Origin: Jejuia sp047345485
GTDB lineage: Bacteria; Bacteroidota; Bacteroidia; Flavobacteriales; Flavobacteriaceae
NCBI RefSeq assembly: GCF_047345485.1
Contig: NZ_JBLFEN010000002.1
Coordinates: 62,001 to 126,000 of the forward strand
Length of the DNA: 64,000 nt
Direction of reading: 5' to 3'
Positions 7,714-17,500 of this stretch are shown in pieces (the stretch's first letter is position 1; the number at the start of each line of letters is the position of its first letter). A program made the translations under genes and the position numbers. The notes beneath the pieces are model-generated. The model was not told the origin of the DNA. It did no database searches and saw nothing but the letters and a program-made list of their open reading frames with translations.

Positions 7714-7733
7714 ATATACCTTTAAGGGTATAT
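7714..7733. promoter_or_regulatory. HipB operator O3
   Basis: ATATACC-N6-GGTATAT, with perfect 7-bp arms and an A/T change at the outermost pair relative to O2. It is the most distal of the three sites from hipB. Confidence 0.7.
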
Positions 7734-8092
7734 AAAACTACCCGGTTAATAAAGCTTATGAATTGAAAGCAAAAGTGTAAATTAAATAAACTATATGTAA
7801 TTACATATAATATTAATTGAACCCGCACTTTTATATTTAATTGCATATAGAATCAAGAAAATCTTTACTTTTCTATTTTAACAAGATTGTTATTATTTAA
7901 AGACTAATTTGCAATTCGCGAAACGTAAATTACAAATCGAAAAAATAAAATTTGTGCCATTTTGATGAATTTTGAGAAATTCGGACAACCCAAATGTTAA
8001 AGTTTGTTAAATCGAGACCAATTCCGTTACCTCTAAATATAGCACCTTTTAAAAGCCCTGTGAACACTATAAAGTTGAAATTATGGTCGTTG

Positions 8093-8105
8093 TCTCCGAC
8101 TCCAC
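8093..8105. repeat. Direct repeat of tmRNA 3' end, right copy
   Basis: TCTCCGACTCCAC is identical to 5894-5906 but is not preceded by any other part of the tmRNA. It is followed by a terminator-like hairpin. Between 7740 and 8092 I see no gene, only AT-rich DNA. Confidence 0.6.
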
Positions 8106-8108
8106 AAA

Positions 8109-8141
8109 AACCTGACTAATATTTAGTTGGTTTTTTTTTTT
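8109..8141 (+). terminator. Terminator-like hairpin after the right tmRNA repeat
   Basis: AACC...ACTA pairs imperfectly with TAGT...GGTT and leads into an 11-T run. No gene ends just upstream. It may be the original tmRNA terminator displaced by the island. Confidence 0.55.
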
Positions 8142-8211
8142 GAGTTAAAAAAAAAAATCAATATGAGGATCAAAAAAGTCAATATTTTAACATATATATC
8201 CTTTTTTAACC

Positions 8212-8219
8212 TACTTTTG
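8212..8219 (+). promoter_or_regulatory. Promoter -7 box for the GTPase operon
   Basis: TACTTTTG matches the Bacteroidota -7 consensus TAnnTTTG and lies 26 bp before the ATG at 8246. I do not see a convincing TTG -33 element at the usual spacing. Confidence 0.45.
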
Positions 8220-8245
8220 TAATACAAGCTAACACTCCCTACAAA

Positions 8246-8608
8246 ATGAAAAAAGAAGCAACTCAAGAACCAAAAGCACATTTAAATGGAACCTCTAAAG
8301 AGGCTACTTCTAAAATTGACGCCATAAAAGAGCTTATTTTTGGTGAGAATATTCAAGAATATAATTCTGAATTTGAAGCACTAAAAGCTGATATTTTAGC
8401 TAAAAAGGAAGAATTACAAAATTTAATTAGTACTGTAGAATCTGAGCTTCTGCAAAATATTGACTCTCTTAGTACTGATATAAACATAAGAATTACTGAT
8501 CTTGAAAACTCTATAAACGACAAACTAGATACTATTGACGATAAAAAAGTGAATCGTAAATTATTAAGTGAGTTATTTATAAAAATGGGAGAAAAATTAA
8601 GCGATTAA
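8246..8608 (+). CDS. Coiled-coil protein, first gene of the GTPase operon
   Basis: The product has 120 residues, is highly charged and is almost entirely helical. Heptad-like spacing of L/I residues runs from about residue 35 to 105, preceded by a polar disordered N-terminus. It has no signal peptide, so it is cytoplasmic. No named family is recognised. The downstream gene starts 13 bp after its stop, and a promoter-like box lies just upstream. A scaffold or adaptor role for the GTPase module is possible but is only inference from position. Confidence 0.75.
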   Translation: MKKEATQEPKAHLNGTSKEATSKIDAIKELIFGENIQEYNSEFEALKADILAKKEELQNLISTVESELLQNIDSLSTDINIRITDLENSINDKLDTIDDKKVNRKLLSELFIKMGEKLSD

Positions 8609-8621
8609 CTTATAAATTGCG

Positions 8622-9440
8622 ATGAACCAAGATGAAAAATTAAGTATCATTAAGGATATCTTGCTTACTGATGAGCGAGAATTTGCATCTTCTATTGAGA
8701 AAAAAATTAAAATTCTAGAAACTACGGTTAATGAGCCAAAGCTTTTATCAACAAAGGTTGATCCTATAATTGATGAAAAATTAAAGACTTTTATAAAAGA
8801 AATGCCAAATACACTTGGCCCTACAATTACCGAAGCTTTAAAAGAGGAAATAAAAAATTCTAAAGATGCTGTTGTTGAAGCGCTTTTTCCGATACTTGGA
8901 AAAATGGTTAAGCGCTATGTACAACATGAAATGAAATTACTCTCAGAAAAAATTAATACACAAGTAAATAACACCTTTTCTTTTAAGCGCTTTTTTAGAA
9001 AAGCAAAATCTAAAGCTTCGGGTGTAGAAGAATCTGATTTGATTTTACAAGAACAAACCAACACAAAAATAGAACAAGTTATTATTATCGAAAAAGGTTC
9101 TGGACTTGTGCTAGCAGAACACTCAAAAGATAAAATGGCAGATGAAGATATGGTTGCTGGAATGCTAACAGCCATAAAAAGCTTTGTTGAAGATGCTTTT
9201 AAAAAGGAAAGCCAAAACCTACAATATATAGAATATGATTTGTATCATATACATCTACAAAACTTCTCTTCATTTTATGTAGCTGTGGTGGTATCTGGAG
9301 CCTATAACGTGATTTTTAAAGATAAATTAGAAAACAAAATTCTTAATTTTGTAAGCAAACAAAAAGTGGTTGATGTTTTAGATGATAAAATAGTACTTAC
9401 GCAAAAACTAGAAGATTTTTTTAAGCATGACACTATCTAA
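8622..9440 (+). CDS. Roadblock/longin-like domain protein, putative GTPase partner
   Basis: The product has 272 residues. The first part is helical and includes ALFPILGKMVKRYVQHEMKL (about 87-106). From about residue 148 comes a beta-beta-alpha-beta-beta-beta-alpha pattern with VIIIEKGSGLVLAEHS and DEDMVAGMLTAIKSFVEDAF. That combination resembles the conserved region found N-terminal to OmpA domains in some cyanobacterial and Bacteroidota proteins whose genes sit near small GTPases, and has roadblock/longin-like topology. No OmpA domain is present here. The gene overlaps the GTPase start by 14 bp. By analogy with MglB it could regulate the GTPase; this is inference. Confidence 0.65.
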   Translation: MNQDEKLSIIKDILLTDEREFASSIEKKIKILETTVNEPKLLSTKVDPIIDEKLKTFIKEMPNTLGPTITEALKEEIKNSKDAVVEALFPILGKMVKRYVQHEMKLLSEKINTQVNNTFSFKRFFRKAKSKASGVEESDLILQEQTNTKIEQVIIIEKGSGLVLAEHSKDKMADEDMVAGMLTAIKSFVEDAFKKESQNLQYIEYDLYHIHLQNFSSFYVAVVVSGAYNVIFKDKLENKILNFVSKQKVVDVLDDKIVLTQKLEDFFKHDTI

Positions 9441-9918
9441 AAAAATTGTTTTAATTGGGCATTTCGGGGTTGGTAAAACCTCGTTAATAAGGCGTTTTGT
9501 AGAAAATACATTTTCTGAGGATTATAAGGTAACTATTGGTGTTCACATATCGAAAAAAACTATCGACATTACAGATAACAACACATCTGTTTCTCTAATT
9601 ATTTGGGATTTAGAAGGGCAAGATGATATTAAAAAAACACGCTCATCTTACTTATTAGGAACTCATGGTTTTATTTATGTGTTTGATTTATCTAGACCCG
9701 TAACTTTTGAAAACTTAAAATCTGAATTAGATTTTTTAAACGAAAACTATCCAAAAACGCCCGTAAAAGTAGTAGGCAATAAAATGGACTTGGTAAACAA
9801 ACAATATTTAAGTCAATACAGCGATGTTTTTAAACCTCATGTCGATTTTTTTGTAAGCGCTAAATCTGGTAGTAGAGTTGAAACTCTTTTTTCTAAATTA
9901 GCTAAAGCGTTAATTTAA
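9427..9918 (+). CDS. Rab/Ras-like small GTPase
   Basis: The product has 163 residues with all five G motifs. The P-loop is GHFGVGKT (G11-T18), T36 is in switch I (YKVTIGV), the G3 motif is WDLEGQ (D61, G64, Q65), then NKMD and SAKSG. The Gln at position 65 matches the catalytic Gln of eukaryotic Ras/Rab proteins. There is no C-terminal Cys motif for lipidation. Bacterial GTPases of this type control polarity or motility (MglA is the studied example). Here it is translationally coupled to the roadblock-like gene and followed 12 bp later by a hybrid kinase. Confidence 0.92.
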   Translation: MTLSKKIVLIGHFGVGKTSLIRRFVENTFSEDYKVTIGVHISKKTIDITDNNTSVSLIIWDLEGQDDIKKTRSSYLLGTHGFIYVFDLSRPVTFENLKSELDFLNENYPKTPVKVVGNKMDLVNKQYLSQYSDVFKPHVDFFVSAKSGSRVETLFSKLAKALI

Positions 9919-9930
9919 GAGTTTCATTAC

Positions 9931-11445
9931 ATGTTAAACAGCTTTAAAAAAAAATACTATAAAAATAATTTTCAGTACATTTTAACTGATAATTTTGGAA
10001 ATATTACAGAGACTGACAATACGTTATTTACTATTAAGCCGTCTCTCAAAATTCAAAATACTCATCCTTTTTTTGAAGTACTCACAAATATATTGACAAT
10101 TAGAAATGAGTGCTTTGAATTTTCGTGTGTAAATTTGAATATAGGCGCCATTTCAATAATTGCTGATGTTACCATTCATACAGAAAAAGATAACGCTAAC
10201 CTTATTATAATAGAAGACTTAACTAAGCATTATAATAATTATCAACTTATAGCTCAAACCAGAAATGAATCTGTAATCAACTCTCAAGTTTTAGAGCTTA
10301 AGAATAAGTATTTATTAGAAAAAGAGACGTTTAAAAACAACTTTATAGCCAATTTTAGTCATCAATTAAGAAACCCCATTACCGCATCAATAATTTTTAG
10401 TGATTTACTAATAGATAGCGATATAAGTGCTGAACAAAAAAACTATATTAATATTATAAAATCTGCTAATAAAGACTTAAAACATAGAATTGAAGATATT
10501 TTAGATACCTCGAAAATTGAATCTAATAAACTAATTTTAATTGATAAAGTTTTCAATTTAAAGCAGCTTTTAAATGAGATTACTGAAGGTTACAGCCATC
10601 TTGCCACGAAAAAAAATCTTGAATTTAATATTATTCTAGATCCTAAACTCCCTGAATTTTTACTCGGTGATTCTTATAGGCTGAAACAAATTATAGGAAA
10701 TTTACTCAACAACGCTATTAAATTCACCAACAAGGGGATAATTGAACTTAAAATAACTTTAAATTACGAAAGAGCTAATAAAGCCAATTTACAGATTGTG
10801 GTTAATGATACAGGTATAGGAATTGCTCCAGAGCATCATGAATCTATTTTTTCTAGATTCAAAACATTGTCTACTGATATAAAAAACAATAGTGGTATTG
10901 GTTTAGGTTTATCTATTGTTGAACATTTAATTTTAAAAATGAATGGTAATATTGCTGTTGAAAGTGCATTAGGCAAAGGCAGTAAATTTATCTGTAACGT
11001 TAATTTTAAAATTACGAGATATAACAAAAGTTTAAAGGAAAAGCTAATAGAAAATTTAGAAGCTAACCATGATAATAAGAAAAATATAGTATTGGTTGAA
11101 GATTCTGAATTGATTCAATTATCTATATTGAAAATACTAGCCAATGCGGGTGATTTTTATTTAAATATCATATCAAAAGGTAAAGATCTTATCCCCAATC
11201 TTATCGATAAAGATGTAGATTTAATATTATTATCTAATACTGTTGAGGGGTATAGCGCTATGGATTTAACAACATCTATACGTAAACTCTCAAAAATATA
11301 TAAAAAAACACCTATTGTAGTAGTGTCTTCTGAAGTGTTTAAAGCAGATATAAAGCGTTTTAAGCAAGCTGGTGCAAATGATGTAATACCTAAACCTTTT
11401 GATAAAATTAGTTTACTAGAAAAAATACATAAGTATCTAAAATAA
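9931..11445 (+). CDS. Cytoplasmic hybrid histidine kinase with degenerate receiver
   Basis: The product has 504 residues. The first 110 look PAS-like. A HisKA domain follows with the H-box NFSHQLRNPI (H144), then an HATPase domain with N box NLLNNAIKF, G1 VNDTGIGIAPEH and G2 GIGLGLSIVEHL. A C-terminal receiver (about 385-504) has the acidic pair in LVEDSE and the Lys in IPKPF. The phosphoacceptor position reads LILLSN, so Asp is replaced by S435. There is no transmembrane helix. It is the last gene of the GTPase operon and probably signals within it; the receiver likely acts as a docking or regulatory domain. Confidence 0.9.
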   Translation: MLNSFKKKYYKNNFQYILTDNFGNITETDNTLFTIKPSLKIQNTHPFFEVLTNILTIRNECFEFSCVNLNIGAISIIADVTIHTEKDNANLIIIEDLTKHYNNYQLIAQTRNESVINSQVLELKNKYLLEKETFKNNFIANFSHQLRNPITASIIFSDLLIDSDISAEQKNYINIIKSANKDLKHRIEDILDTSKIESNKLILIDKVFNLKQLLNEITEGYSHLATKKNLEFNIILDPKLPEFLLGDSYRLKQIIGNLLNNAIKFTNKGIIELKITLNYERANKANLQIVVNDTGIGIAPEHHESIFSRFKTLSTDIKNNSGIGLGLSIVEHLILKMNGNIAVESALGKGSKFICNVNFKITRYNKSLKEKLIENLEANHDNKKNIVLVEDSELIQLSILKILANAGDFYLNIISKGKDLIPNLIDKDVDLILLSNTVEGYSAMDLTTSIRKLSKIYKKTPIVVVSSEVFKADIKRFKQAGANDVIPKPFDKISLLEKIHKYLK

Positions 11446-11475
11446 GGAACAGGCATAAATGCCTGTTTCTTATTT
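11446..11475 (+). terminator. Terminator of the GTPase operon
   Basis: AACAGGCA and TGCCTGTT form a hairpin with a TAAA loop, followed by a short T-rich stretch, just after the kinase stop codon. Confidence 0.75.
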
Positions 11476-11543
11476 ACCGAATGTTCTAATTCATATTTGG
11501 TTTTATCTACATACGTTAATTGAGCGATTTACCGTTTTAAAAG

Positions 11544-13574
11544 CTACATTTTTACAATAATAAATTCAGAGCGTCTGTTAAGTTGATGCTCCGCTTCGGT
11601 ACAACTTACACCATCTGCACAATTATTTATCAATTGAGATTCGCCATAACCAGTAGCACTATCAATTCTACTAGCATTTACACCTTGGCTTACAATATAT
11701 TCTCGAGTGGATTTTGCTCTTCTATCAGACAAGCTTAAGTTATATGCATCCGAGTTTCTTGCATCCGTATGCGATTCAATTGTAATCACCATTTTAGGAT
11801 ATTGTGTCATGAGCAACACAATTTTATTAAGCTCTATAGCTGCATCATTTCGTATGAAAGACTTATCTAAATCAAAATAAATAATACCAATTTTAATTTT
11901 TAAGAGTCCGTTTTCCTCAACAATAAGTTCATCAAGTGTTTCCATACCTAATGCCACAACAGTTTCTCCGTTTTCATTTAACGTAACTACTGGTTTATTT
12001 TTAGGCTCGTAACCCGTTTTATCGGCAGTAACTTTAAATTTTGTGGCACAATCTAAAACAGTATTAAATTTGTACGCGCCAGCTACATTGGTTATAGTGG
12101 TTTCTAATGTTTCTCCAGACTCTGAAAACAGCGTCATTTTTACATCAGAAACACGCTCACCCGTAATGGTGTTTGATACATATCCACGTATGGCTTGTTC
12201 ACATAATAGACCATCTGGTGCAGGTAAACGCACAAAAGAGTAAATATCATCGTCGCCCTTACCCGTTAATCGGTTTGAGCATACAAATCCTCTATCTTTT
12301 TCTTCATTAACAATAAATCCAAAATCGTCAAGTTTACTATTAAGAGGTGCTCCAAGATTAACAGGATTCTGAAATTGTTCATCAAACAACCTACTTTCAT
12401 ATACGTCTAGTCCTCCTAATCCTAAGTGACCATCCGAAGCAAAATACAATGCATTATTGGTAATGTATGGAAACATTTCCCGTCCTGCAGTATTTACCTT
12501 ATCGCCTAAATTTCTTGGTCTAGAATAGCCTGTAAATGTACTATCTTGTGCTGTGCTTGAATTAACTTCCAATATATCTACAACAAAAATATCGGTTGCA
12601 CCAATAGAACCTGGCATATCTGAAACAAAGTATAATAACTTTCCATCTTTACTTACCGTTGGATGCCCTACCGAGTAATCTTCACTATTAAATGGCAACT
12701 CTTTTACATTTTGCCATGTAGGTATACTATCCGCATTATTGCGCAATTCTGCACTGTACAGTTTTAAGTGATTTGTGCCTTTACCATCACGTCCTAAATC
12801 GCCATTATAATTATTTCTTGTAAAATACATTTTGGTTTCATCTGGCGAGAATGCTAATGTAGCTTCATGATAACGCGTGTTTAATTTATCTGAAAACTCA
12901 TCGATTAGTTTTAAATCTGATTCTATTGAATTTAGCTCACCTAAATACATATTTAAAAAGGGCTGCTCATTCCAATGGTAAATTCTAGTATGAAATGTAG
13001 AACTATCTACTGCTGATGAATACACCAATTTATCTTTATAATACATGGGTCCAAAATCTGAATACTTTGTATTGGTTGATACATTTTTAAGTACAAATCG
13101 TGGTTCTATATCTAAAATATCTTCAACCGTTATGTTCTTCTGACTAAATTTTGGCGAACGGTCATCTTCATTCTCTGTTCTTTTAGAAAACTCTTTCATC
13201 CAGCGTTTTGCTTCTCTATACTTACCAATACCTTGTAGTGTATGTGCATATCTAAAAATATATTCGGCATCAACATCAGCATAAAAGTCTGAAACTAATT
13301 TATCATACCATCTGTGAGCGTTTTCCATATCTGTATTAAAATAATAAGAATCGCCTGCTCTTTTCAGTAGGTTTACATACGTAGAATCGCTTGTAACATT
13401 GAAGCCTTTATTTTTCCTTTCGGCTTTTTTAAGCTCTAACTCATACAAAGAAGAGGCGTCTTTATACCACATTCTATCAAACAACCTATCAGCTTTTTCA
13501 TTTGAAGTTTGTGCTAGTGTGATGCTGGCAGTAGCTAAAAATAAGAGTGTAATTATATTTTTCATGTAGCTCAT
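11544..13574 (-). CDS. OmpA-family outer-membrane-associated protein with TPR and PD40 repeats
   Basis: The product has 676 residues. It has a signal peptide (MKNIITLLFLATASITLAQ), TPR-like helices (about 25-140), WD40/PD40-type beta-propeller strands (about 170-440) and a carboxypeptidase-regulatory-like beta-sandwich (about 460-545). A C-terminal OmpA domain contains IYFDLDKSFIRNDA and ESHTDARNSDAYNLSLSDRRA, which binds peptidoglycan. This architecture is typical of the partner encoded beside PorP/SprF-like genes. It starts 2 bp after the porP-like stop; an alternative in-frame ATG at 13565 gives a cleaner signal peptide. Confidence 0.9.
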   Translation of the reverse strand: MSYMKNIITLLFLATASITLAQTSNEKADRLFDRMWYKDASSLYELELKKAERKNKGFNVTSDSTYVNLLKRAGDSYYFNTDMENAHRWYDKLVSDFYADVDAEYIFRYAHTLQGIGKYREAKRWMKEFSKRTENEDDRSPKFSQKNITVEDILDIEPRFVLKNVSTNTKYSDFGPMYYKDKLVYSSAVDSSTFHTRIYHWNEQPFLNMYLGELNSIESDLKLIDEFSDKLNTRYHEATLAFSPDETKMYFTRNNYNGDLGRDGKGTNHLKLYSAELRNNADSIPTWQNVKELPFNSEDYSVGHPTVSKDGKLLYFVSDMPGSIGATDIFVVDILEVNSSTAQDSTFTGYSRPRNLGDKVNTAGREMFPYITNNALYFASDGHLGLGGLDVYESRLFDEQFQNPVNLGAPLNSKLDDFGFIVNEEKDRGFVCSNRLTGKGDDDIYSFVRLPAPDGLLCEQAIRGYVSNTITGERVSDVKMTLFSESGETLETTITNVAGAYKFNTVLDCATKFKVTADKTGYEPKNKPVVTLNENGETVVALGMETLDELIVEENGLLKIKIGIIYFDLDKSFIRNDAAIELNKIVLLMTQYPKMVITIESHTDARNSDAYNLSLSDRRAKSTREYIVSQGVNASRIDSATGYGESQLINNCADGVSCTEAEHQLNRRSEFIIVKM

Positions 13575-13576
13575 AT

Positions 13577-14494
13577 TTAAAAGAATCGTGGTGATTTTAA
13601 TTGTTTTTCTCTAGATCTAAGTTCGAAACGTAACATAATCTCATGTGTTCCAGAGTTAAAATTATTCAGGCGTGTTGTGGTAGCATCGTAAGCATAACCT
13701 AGCATTAATTTAGGTCCTAATTGAAACCCTATTAAACCACTTACCGAGTCATCCCAACGGTAAGCTAATCCTAGTCTAAACACATCATCAAACATTACAT
13801 TGGCAGATAAATCTACAATTATTGGTGCGCCCACAACGAACTTACCTAAAAAGGCTGGTTTTAGTTTTATTCTTGGGCTTAAATCAAACACCTTACCTCC
13901 TATTAAGAAATAGTGTAAACGCTCTGCAGCTATAGCGTTTTGTACGCCATCGTAATGTTCAGTTGTTAAAAAGTTGGGTACTGAAAGCCCGAGGTAACTA
14001 TTATCGTTATGCCAATACACACCAGCACCTACAGTTGGTAAAAATCTGTTATCAATATTTTGTTGAAATACATCTTCTTGCTCTTGGAATGATCCTCTAG
14101 ACCAATCTACATTCAAGAATCTTAAACCTCCTTTTATTCCGAAGGACAACTTACTCCCATAATTCAAATTAATGGTGTATGAAAAGTTAGCATCTAAGAA
14201 AAACTCGTCTGATGGTCCTAATCTATCGTTTACCAAAACAACCCCTAATCCCACATTTTTTCCTACTGGAGATTCAATACTAAAATTTTGGGTTTCTGGT
14301 GCACCGTCTAGCCCTACCCATTGCGTTCTATACAAACCTGTGGCCGTTAAGTGACCTCTAGAACCAGCATAGGCAGAATTTACAGTTAATGTATTAAACA
14401 TATAGTCTGTGTATTGAGGGTCTTGCTGAGCGTTTACATGGCAACATGCAAACGCCAAAGCTAGACCAAATACTATTTTAAATTTTAAGTTCAT
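13577..14494 (-). CDS. PorP/SprF-family type IX secretion membrane protein
   Basis: The product has 305 residues. A signal peptide ending near NAQ is followed by QDPQYTDYMFNTLTVNSAYAGSRG, the hallmark start of the PorP/SprF family (residues about 24-48). The remainder has alternating beta-strands ending in an aromatic C-terminus, consistent with an outer-membrane barrel. SprF-like proteins are needed for secretion or surface display of adhesins bearing type B C-terminal domains. The gene lies 40 bp downstream of such an adhesin and 2 bp upstream of an OmpA-like gene, so it is probably the dedicated partner of that adhesin. Confidence 0.93.
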   Translation of the reverse strand: MNLKFKIVFGLALAFACCHVNAQQDPQYTDYMFNTLTVNSAYAGSRGHLTATGLYRTQWVGLDGAPETQNFSIESPVGKNVGLGVVLVNDRLGPSDEFFLDANFSYTINLNYGSKLSFGIKGGLRFLNVDWSRGSFQEQEDVFQQNIDNRFLPTVGAGVYWHNDNSYLGLSVPNFLTTEHYDGVQNAIAAERLHYFLIGGKVFDLSPRIKLKPAFLGKFVVGAPIIVDLSANVMFDDVFRLGLAYRWDDSVSGLIGFQLGPKLMLGYAYDATTTRLNNFNSGTHEIMLRFELRSREKQLKSPRFF

Positions 14495-14534
14495 CTTTAA
14501 ATTCTTGTGTTTTAAAATATACTGTGTTCTTAAA

Positions 14535-17500
14535 TTATCTTACTATGTATAGCCATCCTGCTCTTGGTTCAGATCCGTCACCTAAATCAAGAATATAATA
14601 ATATGTACCTACAGGTAACTTCTTGTTTTTATTTACCACTGCTCTACCATTAGATATGCCGTCAAATGTGTTATCATAACCTTCTTTGATGTAAACCACG
14701 TTACCCCATCTGTTATAAATTTGAAGTTCGTTATTTGGGTAATTATTTATACAATCAATCACGAAGAATTCGTTTTTACCATTTCCGTTAGGTGAGAATT
14801 CATTGAAAACATGTAAACATTGTGGATCTATAGTAGCTTCATCTGTATCATTGTTTTCATTTGAATCTATTTGATCTAAGAATTGAAGTGAGGCTATATT
14901 AACATAATCATTAACATCCACTACTTCTACAGTAATTTGTAATGTTTCAGTAGCTCCTGCTGGTACTTCAGGAATAATCCACAATCCTGAAGCCTCTGTA
15001 TAACTTCCAGAAGATGCTAATGCTGAAACAAACTCGTAACCGCTTGGTAAAACGTCCAGTATTTCTACAGACGTTGCATTTATACCTCCTTGATTAGACA
15101 CCGAAATAGTAAATATAATCTCTTCACCTATAGACGGATTACCGTTGTTTACTTCTTTTGTAACAGCTAAGTCAACAATTGGCGTATTTATAAATGCACT
15201 ATCCTCATCGTCTTCACTTTGATCGCCGTCATCGTTATCAGGCTCACTATTAGGATCAAATTGATCGCTACCAGTTATCTGAGCAATATTTAAATATTCG
15301 CCTGCTTGCAGTGTTGGCATATTTACTGTAGCATCATAAGTAATTGTTAATCCCGTTAACGGCACATCTAATCCAGACCATGTTATGATATTCCCAATAA
15401 GCTCTCCACCATTACTAATGTTAGTGATATTACTGTAACCAATTGGTAGTATATCTTCTAAAGCTACACCTGTTGCCCCATCAACTCCTGCATTGTTTAT
15501 TTGAAGTGTGAAGGTTACTATATCGCCAACATTAGCATTCATATTACTTACAGACTTAGTTAAACTTAAATCCGCAGTTTCTGTCATCACCAAAATACTA
15601 TCCTCATCATCCTCACTTTGGTTACCATCATCATTATTTGGAGCACTGTTAGGGTCCATCACATCACTTGCTGTAATTTCAGAAACATTTAAATATTCTC
15701 CTGCTGTCCCTGTAGGTTCATTAATAATGACATCAATGAATAAACTTTGCGAACTTGCATTTGGTACTGTTCCAACCGTCCATAATCCAGTTACTTCATC
15801 ATAAATTCCTGATGTTGCACTAAATCTCACAAAGTCGAAACCTTGAGGTAATAAATCGATAACTTCTACACCTGTAGCTGCATCAGGCCCCGCATTACTT
15901 ACTGTAATTTGGAATGTGATTTCGTCGCCAACGTTAGGCATAATCTCATTATCTACAACTGTTTTCTCTAAGGACAAATCTGCCATAGCATCAACTGGTG
16001 TCACTAATACATTAGCTTCATCATCTTCACTTTGATCGCCGTCATCATTGTTTGGTGTAGAATCATTATCTACAACATCAGATGCTGATATTTGAGCGAT
16101 ATTTAAATAATCACCGCTACCATTCACCAACGCATCAATTAATAAAGTTTCAGTTACACCATTAGCAATATTGCCAACATTCCAAATTCCTGTGGTTTCA
16201 TCATACGTACCTGATGTTGAACTGAACAACACAAAATCAAAACCTGATGGTAATAAATCAGTGACTTCAACACCTGTTGCATCCTCTGGCCCATCATTTG
16301 TTACGGTTATAATAAATGTGATTTCTGATCCTACTAAAGGATTTGTGTCTCCATCAACAACATCCTTAGTTAAGGATAAATCTGCAACTGATTCAACTGG
16401 TGTTACAATCGCATTATCTTCATCATCTTCACTTTGATCACCATCATCATTATTTGGCGTTGAATCTGAATCTGTTGTATCAGATGAAGTGACTTGTGCT
16501 ATATTCAGATAATCACCTGTAGCATTAACCAATACATCTATAAGTAAGGTTTCTGATGCGCCGTTAGCTATATTACCTATATTCCATAATCCAGTTGTTT
16601 CATTATAAGAACCAGCAGTAGAACTAAACAGTACAAAGTCATATCCAGAAGGCAACAAGTCTGTGACTTGAACTCCTGTTGCATCCTCAGGACCATCATT
16701 AGTTACTGTAATTTGGAATGTGATTTCCGAACCAATTAATGGTGTTAAATCTCCATCTACCACAACTTTTTCAAGTGAAAGATCTGAAACCGATTCTACT
16801 GGTGTTACAATAGCATTATCTTCATCATCTTCACTTTGATCGCCATCATCATTATTTGGCACTGAATCTATATCGAATACATCCGAAACTGTTACTTCCG
16901 CTATATTTAAATAGTCTCCTGTTGCATTAACTAAAACATCAATTAATAATGTTTCTGATTCTCCTGAAAGTACAGTTCCTAAAGTCCATAGTCCTGTCGT
17001 TTCATCATATACTCCTGATGTAGAACTATACAATACAAAGTCGTAACCTGATGGTAATAAATCTAGTACTTCAACTCCTGTAGCGTCTTGAGGACCATCG
17101 TTAAACACTCTAATTTCAAATGTGATTTCAGAGCCTACTAGTGGCGTAGTATCGCCATCAACAACTATTTTAGTTAATGATAAATCAGCCTGTGCTGGGA
17201 CTATGGTTAATTCATCTTCATCATCGTCATCACCATTGCCATCACCGTCTTCATCTACTGTGTTGTCTGTGGTTGGATCACTATCTGGATCATATTGATC
17301 TGAGGCCGTAATCTGCGTGCTATTTGTATAGCTTATACCTGCCCCTGGGGCGTTTACTGTGGCTTCATACGTTACTACTGTAGTGCCGTTGTTGGCTGCT
17401 ACGGTTAAACCTGTCCAGGTTGCGGTGTTACCTGATTGCACGCCGCCATCGTTTACTGTTACTAAGGTGTAACCGTTTGGTAGGATATCTTCTATCGCTA

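Larger units (their letters stand above)
5907..8105. mobile_element. Small island inserted at tmRNA, carrying HipBST-type genes
   Basis: The interval lies between two direct copies of the tmRNA 3' terminal 13-mer. It contains a toxin-antitoxin operon (6157-7631), a long non-coding flank (7740-8092) and no housekeeping gene. No integrase is present, so the element would be a remnant or would depend on an integrase elsewhere. A terminator-like hairpin follows each copy of the repeat, as expected if the right one is the original tmRNA terminator. Integration is inferred, not shown. Confidence 0.5.

Noticed and set aside
7634..7846. Minus-strand open frame upstream of hipB
   Set aside because: It runs through the three operators, starts in AT-rich non-coding DNA and has no protein-like features.
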